From: Ischnura elegans
Lineage: Eukaryota > Arthropoda > Insecta > Odonata > Coenagrionidae
DNA: 64,000 nucleotides
Direction of reading: 5' to 3'
Assembly (NCBI RefSeq): GCF_921293095.1
Contig: NC_060259.1
Location: 26,729,812 to 26,793,811 of the forward strand
Below are positions 55,457 through 64,000 of the stretch, piece by piece (position 1 is the first letter of the stretch; every line of letters begins with the position of its first letter). The notes beneath the pieces were generated by a model, which saw only the letters and a program-made list of their open reading frames with translations, ran no database searches and was not told the DNA's origin. A program made the translations under genes and the position numbers.

Positions 55457-56144
55457 CAGTAAAACCTCTATGTAGTGAACCTCTTTACATCGTAAACCTC
55501 CATACTTCATACCACCCCTTTGGTCCCATCAGATTTACATGTAAATTTATAGGCAAACCTCTTTGTAGTGAACCTCTTTATCTCATAAAACCTCCACTTA
55601 TCATACCAAGGAGACACCCCCGAGATGGCCAAACTACCTCTGCAAATAGTACCGAGACAATTAGATATTAATGTAGCCGCGACTACGTACATGAAATGAA
55701 ACTATCAGAAATAAATGCTTCACACTTATTTTTTTTCTTATACACTGATAATATGCTGTCATTTTCATGTTAATCATTATTTATGGCCATTTTGTTCCAT
55801 ATGAGTGCATACCTAACAGTAAATAAGAAAAAAGGTATCCAACTATCCTAATCATTTTAAGTGACTGTTGAATTAAGTGAGATCACTTCGCTTCCTATTG
55901 AATCGTAGTAAAAATCACGCGATAGCGCTCGCTCTCTGTTATTAATAAATATATGCTCACTAATGCATGCATGTTTGTTTAAACACATAAATATAATGGT
56001 TTAAAAGACAATACATAGTACCTTTCATTTCCAAAGGATATGAAAAAACGGTGAGTATCACTAAAACCTCTCTATAGTGAACCTCCATACATCAAATTGC
56101 CCAAATTTTTGTTACCTCCATTACAATATAAAGAGGTTTTAATG
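55457..56144. mobile_element. pogo-type MITE (CAGTAAAACCTC), copy 2
   Basis: 688 bp with ends CAGTAAAACCTC and GAGGTTTTAATG, flanked by TA on both sides (55455-55456, 56145-56146). Same family as 9799-10490. The matching uninterrupted sequence near 62377 (ATTATATAAGGGCTTAAAGG) supports insertion at TA. Confidence 0.9.
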
Positions 56145-56958
56145 TAAAAGGGTTTAAAAAGCTATAGTGCTCGCAGAGTTTCTGTGCACTAAAGAGCTTC
56201 CCCGAGCCTATTTGCCCACGGAGGAGGAACTCCGATTGGATGCGGCAACCAATCACGTAAACTGGTTCTTGACTCAGTGTGTGCCAGGTGGGAACCTTGA
56301 AAGTGGCAACCCAAAAGAATTGCCGAAAGTGAACGTAATGCTTTGCTGATGTGCCGGTCTTTAACATAGAAATTCTGTGGAAAAGTAACTACGATAGGTA
56401 TCAAGTCTAAATTTACAGTGATTCCAATATTCATCGTTGGGGTTTAGAAGATTATTCTCATCAGCCCATCTCAATGATAGCGAAATGAAAACAGAACATA
56501 AAACCTCTTCACCACCAACTTAAAAAATTCGAGGCTAACAGCTGAATTTAGACACTGATAAAGGATTCAGTCAACCTCACAAGAGTCAATTTTAATGAAA
56601 AAGTTCGCTAAATGATACATGGTGAACAGCAGAAGAATTATATTCTAGCAAAAAATATTTATGGCATAAATCCCACAACATACCACTCTGGTTTTGGTGG
56701 CTCAGTTCTTAATCTAAGCAGAATATTGTTCCGGGATGGCAGGTTCTCGCAGATACTTTTTGGTACTCGTAGAATTAGTTTTTAGCCTTCATCACTTGTT
56801 CCCTCACCAATGGGAATAACAACCAGGGCACCTCATCATAACCACATTCCTTTACATTACTTCCTGAATTTTTTTCCACTTGCTAAACACACTTTATCCA
56901 ATCTTCCTTTCTTATTGATGCTACTGCCTCGAGTGTTAATCGCTCAGCATCAATCATT
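56145..56958. other. Intergenic sequence without a recognised gene
   Basis: A plus-strand frame at 56167-56349 and minus-strand frames at 56092-56434 overlap each other and have no signature. Nothing else recognised. Confidence 0.4.
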
Positions 56959-58153
56959 TTAAAAGTAGTGTTCCTCTAAGCGACTAACCTCTTCACTTGC
57001 GCCCATATTAACTCTTACCAGATTATATTTGCAGTGGTAGGGAGGAAGGTGTATCACTAAATGACCAATTGACAGAGCTAAATCATCCAACTGATATGAT
57101 GATGTTATTTTATTTTTCACCACGTAGACTTTATCAAATAGATCCTTCACTGTGTTACTGTCACTAAAAAGTTCATTTTGCTGTTGCAGACAGGATTGAA
57201 TTTGCATTTTCTGGTATGATGTATTGGGAATTTTATTAGAGATTTTGGAATGATAACTCGCATTATCCATCACAATAATTGACAGCCGGTCCAACCTCCT
57301 CAACAGCTCTTCAAACCACCAAGTAAAACAATCTGCCTTCATGCCTTTGTGGTTGTCGGATAAAGGATCTCTACTATAATAACTAATCTCTCGAATAACT
57401 AATCCCATACCATCGATAAAGCCAACCTCACTGGATCCTGCATGTGTCACGATTAATTGCCCACCCTTCCCTGTAAGCACAAGCATACCTCCTCCTCTCT
57501 GAGAGTTCAACCAAATCTAACGCTGGCAGTAATTTTGGTTAACCCAAGTTTCGTCTAAATACACAATCTGTTCATATAGTGAGTTCACACGGTGAGAGTG
57601 CATGATTGTCAGAAATTTCTTCCTGCAATCCCCATTGTCCCTGGGCTCGAGCAATATTTTTCTGCCATCATTTCCCGGCACATATCAAAATCCCAGGTTG
57701 TTGAATACCTATTTGTCTAAGAGAAGAATATGAACCACTATATCCTGCAGCTTCTTGGAAAGCAATTCTCATGCTCTCCACTGTTGGATAAATACCTTTA
57801 TGGGTACATATCGAGAAATATTTGAAGCATTAAATCTTCATCGAATCCGTCAATTTTACTCTTGATTCGGATATACATAGCCCTCTCTTCTTCCTCTTTT
57901 TTTCTTTCCTGATGTTCTTCAGCAACAAACAAACATAGCAGGTGGACATGCTATATGCTGTGGCTGTTTTTTTCACAGCTTCGCCATTCTCATTGCGAGA
58001 GCATCCAATGTTGACAGCCACGAATTTGCTCCAATACACCTTTGCACGGTTGGGGATATTCTGGTCATTTTCACTTTGAGTTGATGCTATTGAAGATGAT
58101 GCGAGTGGATATAAATTAAATCCAAGGATTGCATAATGCTCACTACCCGACAC
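56959..58153 (-). pseudogene. DDE-superfamily transposase (IS630/Tc1-like), decayed
   Basis: Minus strand, read from 58153 down. After an unrecognised N-terminal part, about 57530-57560 encodes IVYLDETWVNQNYCQR, with the first catalytic Asp, then a stop. The frame 56959-57510 encodes WLNSQRGGGMLVLTGKGG, then LSIIVMDNASYHSKI, with the second Asp, and GHLVIHLPPYHCKYN, where the family has LPPYHCELNPIE, so the final acidic residue is lost. The pattern fits the DDE_3-type transposases abundant in arthropods. Terminal repeats not found. Confidence 0.78.
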
Positions 58154-58248
58154 TTAATCAGAATGGTATTTCAGAATCTAAGATAGAATTATTGCTCAAA
58201 GCATCTAGGCGAGTTTCTATCCCTATGTATTTGCAGAAGTATCGGTAA

Positions 58249-58600
58249 ATGCAAATAACGAGTTCCCTTAGCTCCACAGAAAATGACTTAGGTACGGTAA
58301 CACCAGAGAATTACACAGCTGAGCTGGACATGGTGGGTGATAGGAGGCAGCTTTTAGATGAGATACAGAGGATGGAGCGAGTACTTAGCGGGGAGGGAAT
58401 GTTGAAAACAGTGTTAGAGTGGAGAATGTTACGTAAACGAGGGAGAGGAAGGAAAAGAATAGAATTTTTAGATAGACTGAAAGGGAGTAGGTCTTATTGT
58501 GCATTGAAGAGGGAAGTGCATGATGGAAAGGGAGGCTCCCGGAATTCTTCTTAAGCACTCCTTGGAAACTTACCTTAATTGGTAGAATACTTTAATAATA
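58249..58600 (+). pseudogene. RTE-type LINE, 3' end, second family
   Basis: The frame reads GDRRQLLDEIQRMERVLSGE, TVLEWRMLRKRGRGRKRIEF and LDRLKGSRSYCALKREVHD, like the extreme C-terminus of an RTE-related ORF. It ends shortly after stop at 58554. Only the last 100 codons remain. A poorer copy lies at 62450-62680. Confidence 0.65.
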
Positions 58601-59779
58601 ATGGGTTTTCCCCTCAAAACCCAAACTTCAGACCAACAAGTGGTGGAATACATGGGTTTGAATCGGTGTTGCAATTTTATTATCAATGAACTTCAGGTAA
58701 AAGCGAATAATGAAATGAAAATGTAAAAGAAATGAAAATATTCCATAAATTTTGAATGTATTCCATTGGAATTAGTTCATTTTGGTAGTGTAAACTACAC
58801 CCGCTTTAGAATCTCATAGGATTTGGAAATGAGAAGGTTCTCATTTTTAGCCGCAAAGACAATTACCCCATAACAAATTACAATTCGAATTTTTTAATTG
58901 GTGGTGAATAGGTTTCATGTTCTATTTAATTTATTTCAGTGGCGTAACTAAGAATATGCTTAGATGGGATGGCCTGGGGTGACGACCCCCCTCAGGCAAC
59001 AGGGGATCCAGGAAAATTTTTGAAAAATGACATGCCAGGATATAAATTTTTCATCATTTTGGCACTAAAACCTTTAACTAGATGCAGTTAATGAATTTTA
59101 AAACTAGACAATAGTTTTAAATAACTTTTCATTTCTCTGAGGCTTTAGGGGAGGGGAATACCTATCCCCTAGAAGATAACTTACAGAGTATAAGTTAAAT
59201 GATATATGTGTATTTGAAGTGTAAATACTCCATGTGTCCCTATGTATTACCCAATATTATCAATAAAGAGAAAATACTGCCACTTAAATAAAAAATTCCA
59301 AGTATATAATTTAATATCACAATATATGGCATTCAAACAATTCCAAGAAAATTCAACAAGCACAAAGTCAGGATAAAAGTTTATATCTATTAAATAAAAA
59401 ACAATACAATACCAATTTTTTCTAAATTCTAAATTTACTTTAACCTTTTTTACTGAGGTTAAAATTTTTCAGGATTTTCCAGAAACATCTGTTCTAAATT
59501 ATGAATCTAAAGGAATTTGTTTGGCAACATTGTGAATAAGGTCGTCCTGGTATTTCCGGGTTGGATCCTCCTTAGTAGCTGACTCATGAATCTTCATCAG
59601 GGCTGATTGGTATCAGAATGCTTACTGACCAATATAATGATATCACAAACAGGGAATGTTTTCAGCCAACTGATAATAACCACACAAATTTGAAATCAAA
59701 AGAATATTTTCCAAAGTAAACAAGAAATTATCGTCACCCTAAATGTCAGAAGTTCTGTCCATATGTTATGTTCATGTTC
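58601..59779. other. 3' flank of the p115-like gene with a MITE remnant
   Basis: CAGTGGCGTAACTAAGAATATG at 58939 resembles the start of G-run hAT MITEs; a matching GGGGAGGGGAATACC block occurs near 59150. The remainder is AT-rich and should include the 3' UTR of the p115-like gene (minus strand). Confidence 0.4.
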
Positions 59780-59842
59780 TCAATCATCCCTGGATTCTAC
59801 AGCTTTGGAAACATCACTTGAGCCTTCTGCTGCTCCCTGTGC
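59780..59842 (-). CDS. USO1 (p115): p115/USO1-like, last exon
   Basis: Acceptor TTATTTCAG, then AQGAAEGSSDVSKAVESRDD and TGA. Phase 0, which agrees with the exon before it. A short polar, partly acidic C-terminal tail fits p115, which ends in an acidic tail, although this one is less acidic than in vertebrates. Confidence 0.65.
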   Translation of the reverse strand, partial: AQGAAEGSSDVSKAVESRDD

Positions 59843-60929
59843 CTGAAATAAGCCAGATAAATTCAGAAAATATTTACATCAACTGTACCTTTATTTCCCA
59901 AGCACTTAAGACAAAAAAACTTAATTTATGTACCTTTATTTTGAAATAAAATCCTTGAAAAGCAAACACTTCAGCCAATATGTTACCCCGCAACACTCAT
60001 TTACCAAAGACATATGATAAATTAATAGTTACATAGTCTATAGATACATAAAAGAATACGTAAAATTTGAGATCCACCACTGATTGGATATGCTCGTGAA
60101 ATAATTCTTCCCATGTTCTGTTATTGATAGACGTAGTTCATGAAGAGGGAAATTAAAGCATGGTGAGATCATCTTCTTATTTATCATCAATAAAAGAGGC
60201 AGAAGACAAAAGCATGCCTTTATTAATCATGTTTTGCCATCAACATGAAAGTATATGACACCCAAAGGGCATTCCCTCACTCCCTCAAATCTACCAAAAT
60301 CAGACCAATACATGCATTTTCCCTTCCAAACTATGGGGGCACATTCATGGGGAATAGCACACAAAGCACTACCAAAACAGCTGGAGAATTTCTCCTGAAA
60401 TGAGACTCCTACGTACCAGCTCAGTGTGAAAACTTAGTCATTTCTCTAAGTGGTCTTTTCAGCCGCTACTTGCCAATGCACGCGTGCTGATTTGCAGAAG
60501 CTCAAACATTAGTTCTAGATGACCAATGGTGTGCTATGAGATGATTCAAAAGCCCCTTCATAGCACTCATTCTACTTTTCCATCCAGGGAGGCTGAGAAT
60601 ATGCTAAACAACAGTCCACTGCCATACCGAGTGAGAGCTCTGAGCACTCACTCTCTCTGAATGCACCCATTGATACAGTAATAACCAAAGGGAACATATG
60701 AATGAAAGACAAGTTGCAATTCAGACAAACTAGTTCTAGTGTGAGCTCATGGCCAATTGATGTTCATCCTTGAAAAGAGCTCCAACAAAAGGCCATTGCA
60801 TTGATAAGGGTAAGTTGCAGGAATGATTGAGGTTGGCCTACCCCCTGAATCATCAAGGAAAACAGCTTGGAATTGATGCAAATGTAATAGCTATCTAAAG
60901 TACTGAAATAAGAGTTACAGCCATCATAC
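59843..60929. other. Last intron of the p115-like gene
   Basis: 1087 bp of AT-rich intron. No element recognised. Confidence 0.55.
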
Positions 60930-61100
60930 CTGTATGGCAGCAAGTTTATTCTCTAATTCACTAATAACACCCTGTTGATCTGCAACTAGAAGCAATAAAT
61001 CTTCATGGTCTATTCGCAGCTGACGATACTCCTCTTCTGTCTTATTAGCCTTCGCTAGCTGTAGTTTGGTATCTTCTACCTGTACAGACATTTCATTTGC
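60930..61100 (-). CDS. USO1 (p115): p115/USO1-like golgin tether, penultimate exon
   Basis: 57 codons, phase 0, acceptor CTTCCAG and donor GTATGA. Encodes a heptad-rich coiled coil ending EEYRQLRIDHEDLLLLVADQ and ISELENKLAAIQ. The p115 family has an EHEDLLVLLADQD-KI--LK-KL block just before its C-terminal tail, and the match is close. p115 tethers vesicles to the Golgi through GM130/giantin and SNAREs. Upstream exons (armadillo head and most of the coiled coil) must lie beyond the window, since none is seen in 61101-64000. Another coiled-coil protein cannot be fully excluded from one exon. Confidence 0.75.
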
Positions 61101-61585
61101 CTGGAAGTTAAGGAAATCCATTAATCAACCTTTTTTTCCAAATGATCATTCTATCAATATTAAGTTAAATGCCAATACAGTGGAATGAAGATTAACACTT
61201 TAAAATTTAGAGGGAGGCATTTCACCACACAGGAATAACTTCCACTCAATTTAAGCTACTTAAACTAGTTTCAATTGTTTTTAACTTGAGTTTTATCTGT
61301 GATTCCAACTTTCAGCCATTACCAATCCTTCTGTTTGCATAATATAATTTATCTTAAATTTACGTGGTATATATCAAGGCATGGACCTCAAAGGAAAATA
61401 TTCAGTTGCAGCCTTAACCTTATGATTATGCAATTGTTTATTGCCACTTGGAATCAGGGGAGTAGTTAATATTCCTTAAAATAAAACAAACTTTGACCTT
61501 GCTACTAATCATTTTCAGTAGGTCACTGTGGACAATCACACTGAAATCATTTTTCATTCTGTTTTATCCAACCATTTTCCTAGAG

Positions 61586-61881
61586 CAGGGGTCTCCAAAG
61601 GGGTTGGCCCATGAAGGGCTTTCATCTGGCCCGCACACTCGTTTCAAGTAGCGAGCGATTCTCGCTCGTTTAACTCTGTGGGACGCCGCTAGGAGCATTG
61701 CAGAGCTGTACTGCACGTCAAAGTTGCCTTCAACTGTTCGTAAATAAGAAATACGCCAACAGATAAATCAGTAGACGTTGGTATCGAATACTTCAGTCAT
61801 CGGCAAATTTGCTATCCGGCCCGCGGGGCGATTTGGAACTTGGAATGTGGCCCTCGTGGCCTAGCAAATTGGAGACCCCTG
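61586..61881. mobile_element. hAT MITE (CAGGGGTCTCCAA), copy 2
   Basis: 296 bp, homologous to 17502-17813 and flanked by a perfect 8-bp duplication TCCTAGAG (61578-61585, 61882-61889). Compared with copy 1 it lacks part of the GCCCGCGGGCC block at the left end and has a different stretch near 61760-61790. Confidence 0.92.
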
Positions 61882-62144
61882 TCCTAGAGTACAAGTTGTA
61901 ATCACTGTGAGTAGTGGTCTTTTATACTGTATCATATCATATGCAAATTATATTTTGTTGTAAGTGATGGCAAGAGGAAAACGAACATTTTAAATGCAAA
62001 ATACCCAGCATCAGACACAAAACACAAACTATAAAAAATTTTAATAGTCTACCAGACTAAAAACACTTATTTATTCAATAGGGCCCAAAAAACATCTTTG
62101 ATTAATTACGAAATAAAACTGCATGGTTTACATAAAAAAGGCTG

Positions 62145-62383
62145 ACTAATGAGATAAAGTGTAATTTTTCCACATTGAAATAACACCTAGCCTTCCCAGA
62201 TTCTAATTTTACAGATGTCCCACAATGCACTATCAAGTGAACTGGCTCCCCTCCCTCCAATCCGAAGAAATCATTGCTGACTGGCCCACTAATGCTCACA
62301 CCTGCCTGCCCGCCCAGAGGATGCTATCCCTCCACCATTATTCACCATTAATTTTAGGAAGAAATCAACAGATCATTATATAA
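62145..62383 (-). repeat. Second copy of the 54-55 kb repeat
   Basis: Minus-strand NDFFGLEGGEPVHLIVHCGT and GKARCYFNVEKLHFISL match 54230-54385, and 62297-62383 matches 55372-55456. Here the two parts are adjacent; at 54-55 kb they are about 1 kb apart. Confidence 0.7.
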
Positions 62384-62449
62384 GGGCTTAAAGGCTAGTG
62401 TAAACTCTGATTTGGAATGTAGCACTTAACTGCACTGAAATGTGTTCGT

Positions 62450-62680
62450 TCAGGAGGGAGGACGAGAAGAGACATGAAGGATTCGAAAAGTGGGTGAGGA
62501 GGAGGATGGATGGAGAAGGTGAAATGCAAAGAGAGGAAGAGGAATAATTAAGTGCTAAACATGGCGGGTGACTAGCAAAGGCTTCTAACTGAGGTATGAA
62601 GGAGAAAGTAGGGTATAGATGCAGCTGGTACTGAGCAGGGTGGAGATGTTAAAAACCATTTACAAGGACAGTTAGTGACT
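62450..62680 (+). pseudogene. RTE-like 3' fragment, degenerate
   Basis: Nucleotide resemblance to 58330-58440 (CATGGCGGGTGACTAG..., GATGTTAAAAACCAT) with many changes. No intact frame. Confidence 0.4.
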
Positions 62681-62887
62681 GATGTTGCAGAACTGCAATG
62701 TGCACACACGCCCTGTCACATCCATTGCAAATTAACCCTGCAGCAGAAGAAATTATGCATGATTTAGCAGGCAAATAAATATAGAAATGCACAGTAACAC
62801 TTAGCAATAAAAAATTATTTTTTACTGGCCTTTATTATTTTTCAATGGTCTCTCACTCTATCCAGCAGAACTTAACTTTCCTCATCA

Positions 62888-63551
62888 CTACATAGTATTC
62901 CAAACCAAACTGTCTTCTCTCTCACACAGATCATTGGTAATGCCGCACTTATTAAAGCTTTTTATCACAACGTCTTCTTGCATCAGCTTCCATGAATTTA
63001 TAATCCATTGGAATATCTGGCTCAGCACTGGTTTTCTCATCCTTCCTGTCAGCATGGTTTCACGAACCATTCACACCATGCATTGCCTATCCATGTTAGC
63101 CATGAAGGGATGGTTTATACAGGCATCCAGAGACTGCAGCACTAATGCCATCCTCCCTGGAATAATGAATTGGTCCATTTTATGACTCTTCAAGTATTTT
63201 TTCACATCTTCTCCATCAGGTGACTATGAAAACTATTCGGGACAAGCATACTTGGTAGGTTTAGCAGATCTTCTGGGTGGTGTTGCCTCCACATTTTATC
63301 CAGACTAATACTGAACAGTTGTACATCCACCCTTTACGTTGCAACCAAACAATGATGCCTGCAGGTAAATTTTCTTTGTGTGGCATTTTTCTTCTGAAAA
63401 TAACATATGGTGGAAGTTTCTTCCTGTCTGCCAGCATGATAGTGCTCCACTGTTCTTCTCCCCCTCCAGTTGTCGTCCTTACAGATTTTGCTCCCTTCAT
63501 ATCAACTGTGCACTCAATCAGCATTCCAAAATAAATGCATTTGGTCTGCAT
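62888..63551 (-). pseudogene. Tigger/pogo transposase, DDE region
   Basis: Minus strand. 63261-63551 encodes KLPPYVIFRRKMPHKENLPA and GIIVWLQRKGWM, the conserved middle of the pogo/Tigger DDE domain. After stops, the frame at 62888-63070 encodes MRKPVLSQIFQWIINSW and VVIKSFNKCGITNDL, the usual C-terminal block. The stretch between is broken. The N-terminal DNA-binding region would lie toward 64000, where traces are weak. Likely a Tigger copy cut by the window edge, in a p115-like intron. Confidence 0.85.
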
Positions 63552-64000
63552 TTCTGATTTGGCCTGTTAATTACAAATTTTCTTGTTTTTGGCCAATTAC
63601 ATACATAATGCTGAAAGTTTAGCAATTTTTCCTCGTATATTTCAGGAAGATATGGAGATATAGTTGTCTTCACATGGAAAAGTCATTCCTTTGATAAAAT
63701 AGACGTATCCATCCAGCACCAGCCTTAAAATCAATATGCTAACTTTCACCCCCTTGTAATTTCAAGCACCATCAAAGCACACATTTCCGTCGACAGAGCT
63801 TAGCCAAATTGTCATCTACCTCGAATGCCTTAATCACTGTATTCCTATATCACGACAGCCTTTGTTTGAGGAGAGGAGTTTCACAGATTTTCCTTGATGA
63901 GACCTTCTGTCCCTATTGGTGTGGAATAATGCTACATTATCATTCCTCCGGTATGCATGATTTGGCGGCATGGTTCCCTACTTCCTCAACGGCGTTTTTC

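Overview
The window is nuclear DNA from an animal, most likely an arthropod and probably an insect with a large, transposon-rich genome. Evidence: AT-rich sequence, GT-AG introns several kilobases long, an arthropod-type histone H2B with a histone 3' stem-loop, Jockey/CR1-like and RTE LINEs, Penelope-like elements, piggyBac, pogo/Tigger, hAT and Helitron remnants, and many MITEs. Nothing looks prokaryotic. No species is claimed.

The main gene is one complete minus-strand gene for the thiamine-diphosphate enzyme HACL2/ILVBL (2-hydroxyacyl-CoA lyase 2, acetolactate synthase-like). It has twelve exons from the start codon at 51191 to the stop codon at 11604. All junctions keep phase and join into a 626-residue protein, close to the 632 residues of the human protein. 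A histone H2B gene lies on the opposite strand inside intron 8 (28356-28718). The last two exons of a second minus-strand gene, resembling the tether p115/USO1, lie at 59780-61100. An unidentified terminal exon lies at 52358-52587, upstream of HACL2 on the same strand.

Layout: 1-2.5 kb, nothing recognised. 2.5-11.6 kb, transposon cluster downstream of HACL2 (E-box MITE, LINE, inverted MITE pair around a Penelope fragment, piggyBac broken by a pogo MITE). 11.6-51.2 kb, HACL2 with introns full of elements: two Penelope remnants and a Helitron helicase (intron 11), nested Tigger (intron 10), hairpin MITE and H2B (intron 8), LINE with a nested element (intron 7), several MITEs and a 1.7-kb hAT (intron 6), a large inverted repeat around exon 5 (introns 4 and 5), tRNA-like SINEs (intron 3), and MITE and RTE copies (intron 2). 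51.2-59.8 kb, intergenic with repeats and a decayed DDE transposase. 59.8-64 kb, the end of the p115-like gene with repeats in its introns.

Most notable: HACL2 exon 5 sits in the loop of a roughly 850-bp-arm inverted repeat; three Penelope remnants carry hammerhead-ribozyme-like cores; an internal module is shared by two DNA transposons with different ends; and some insertions can be compared with empty paralogous sites inside this window.
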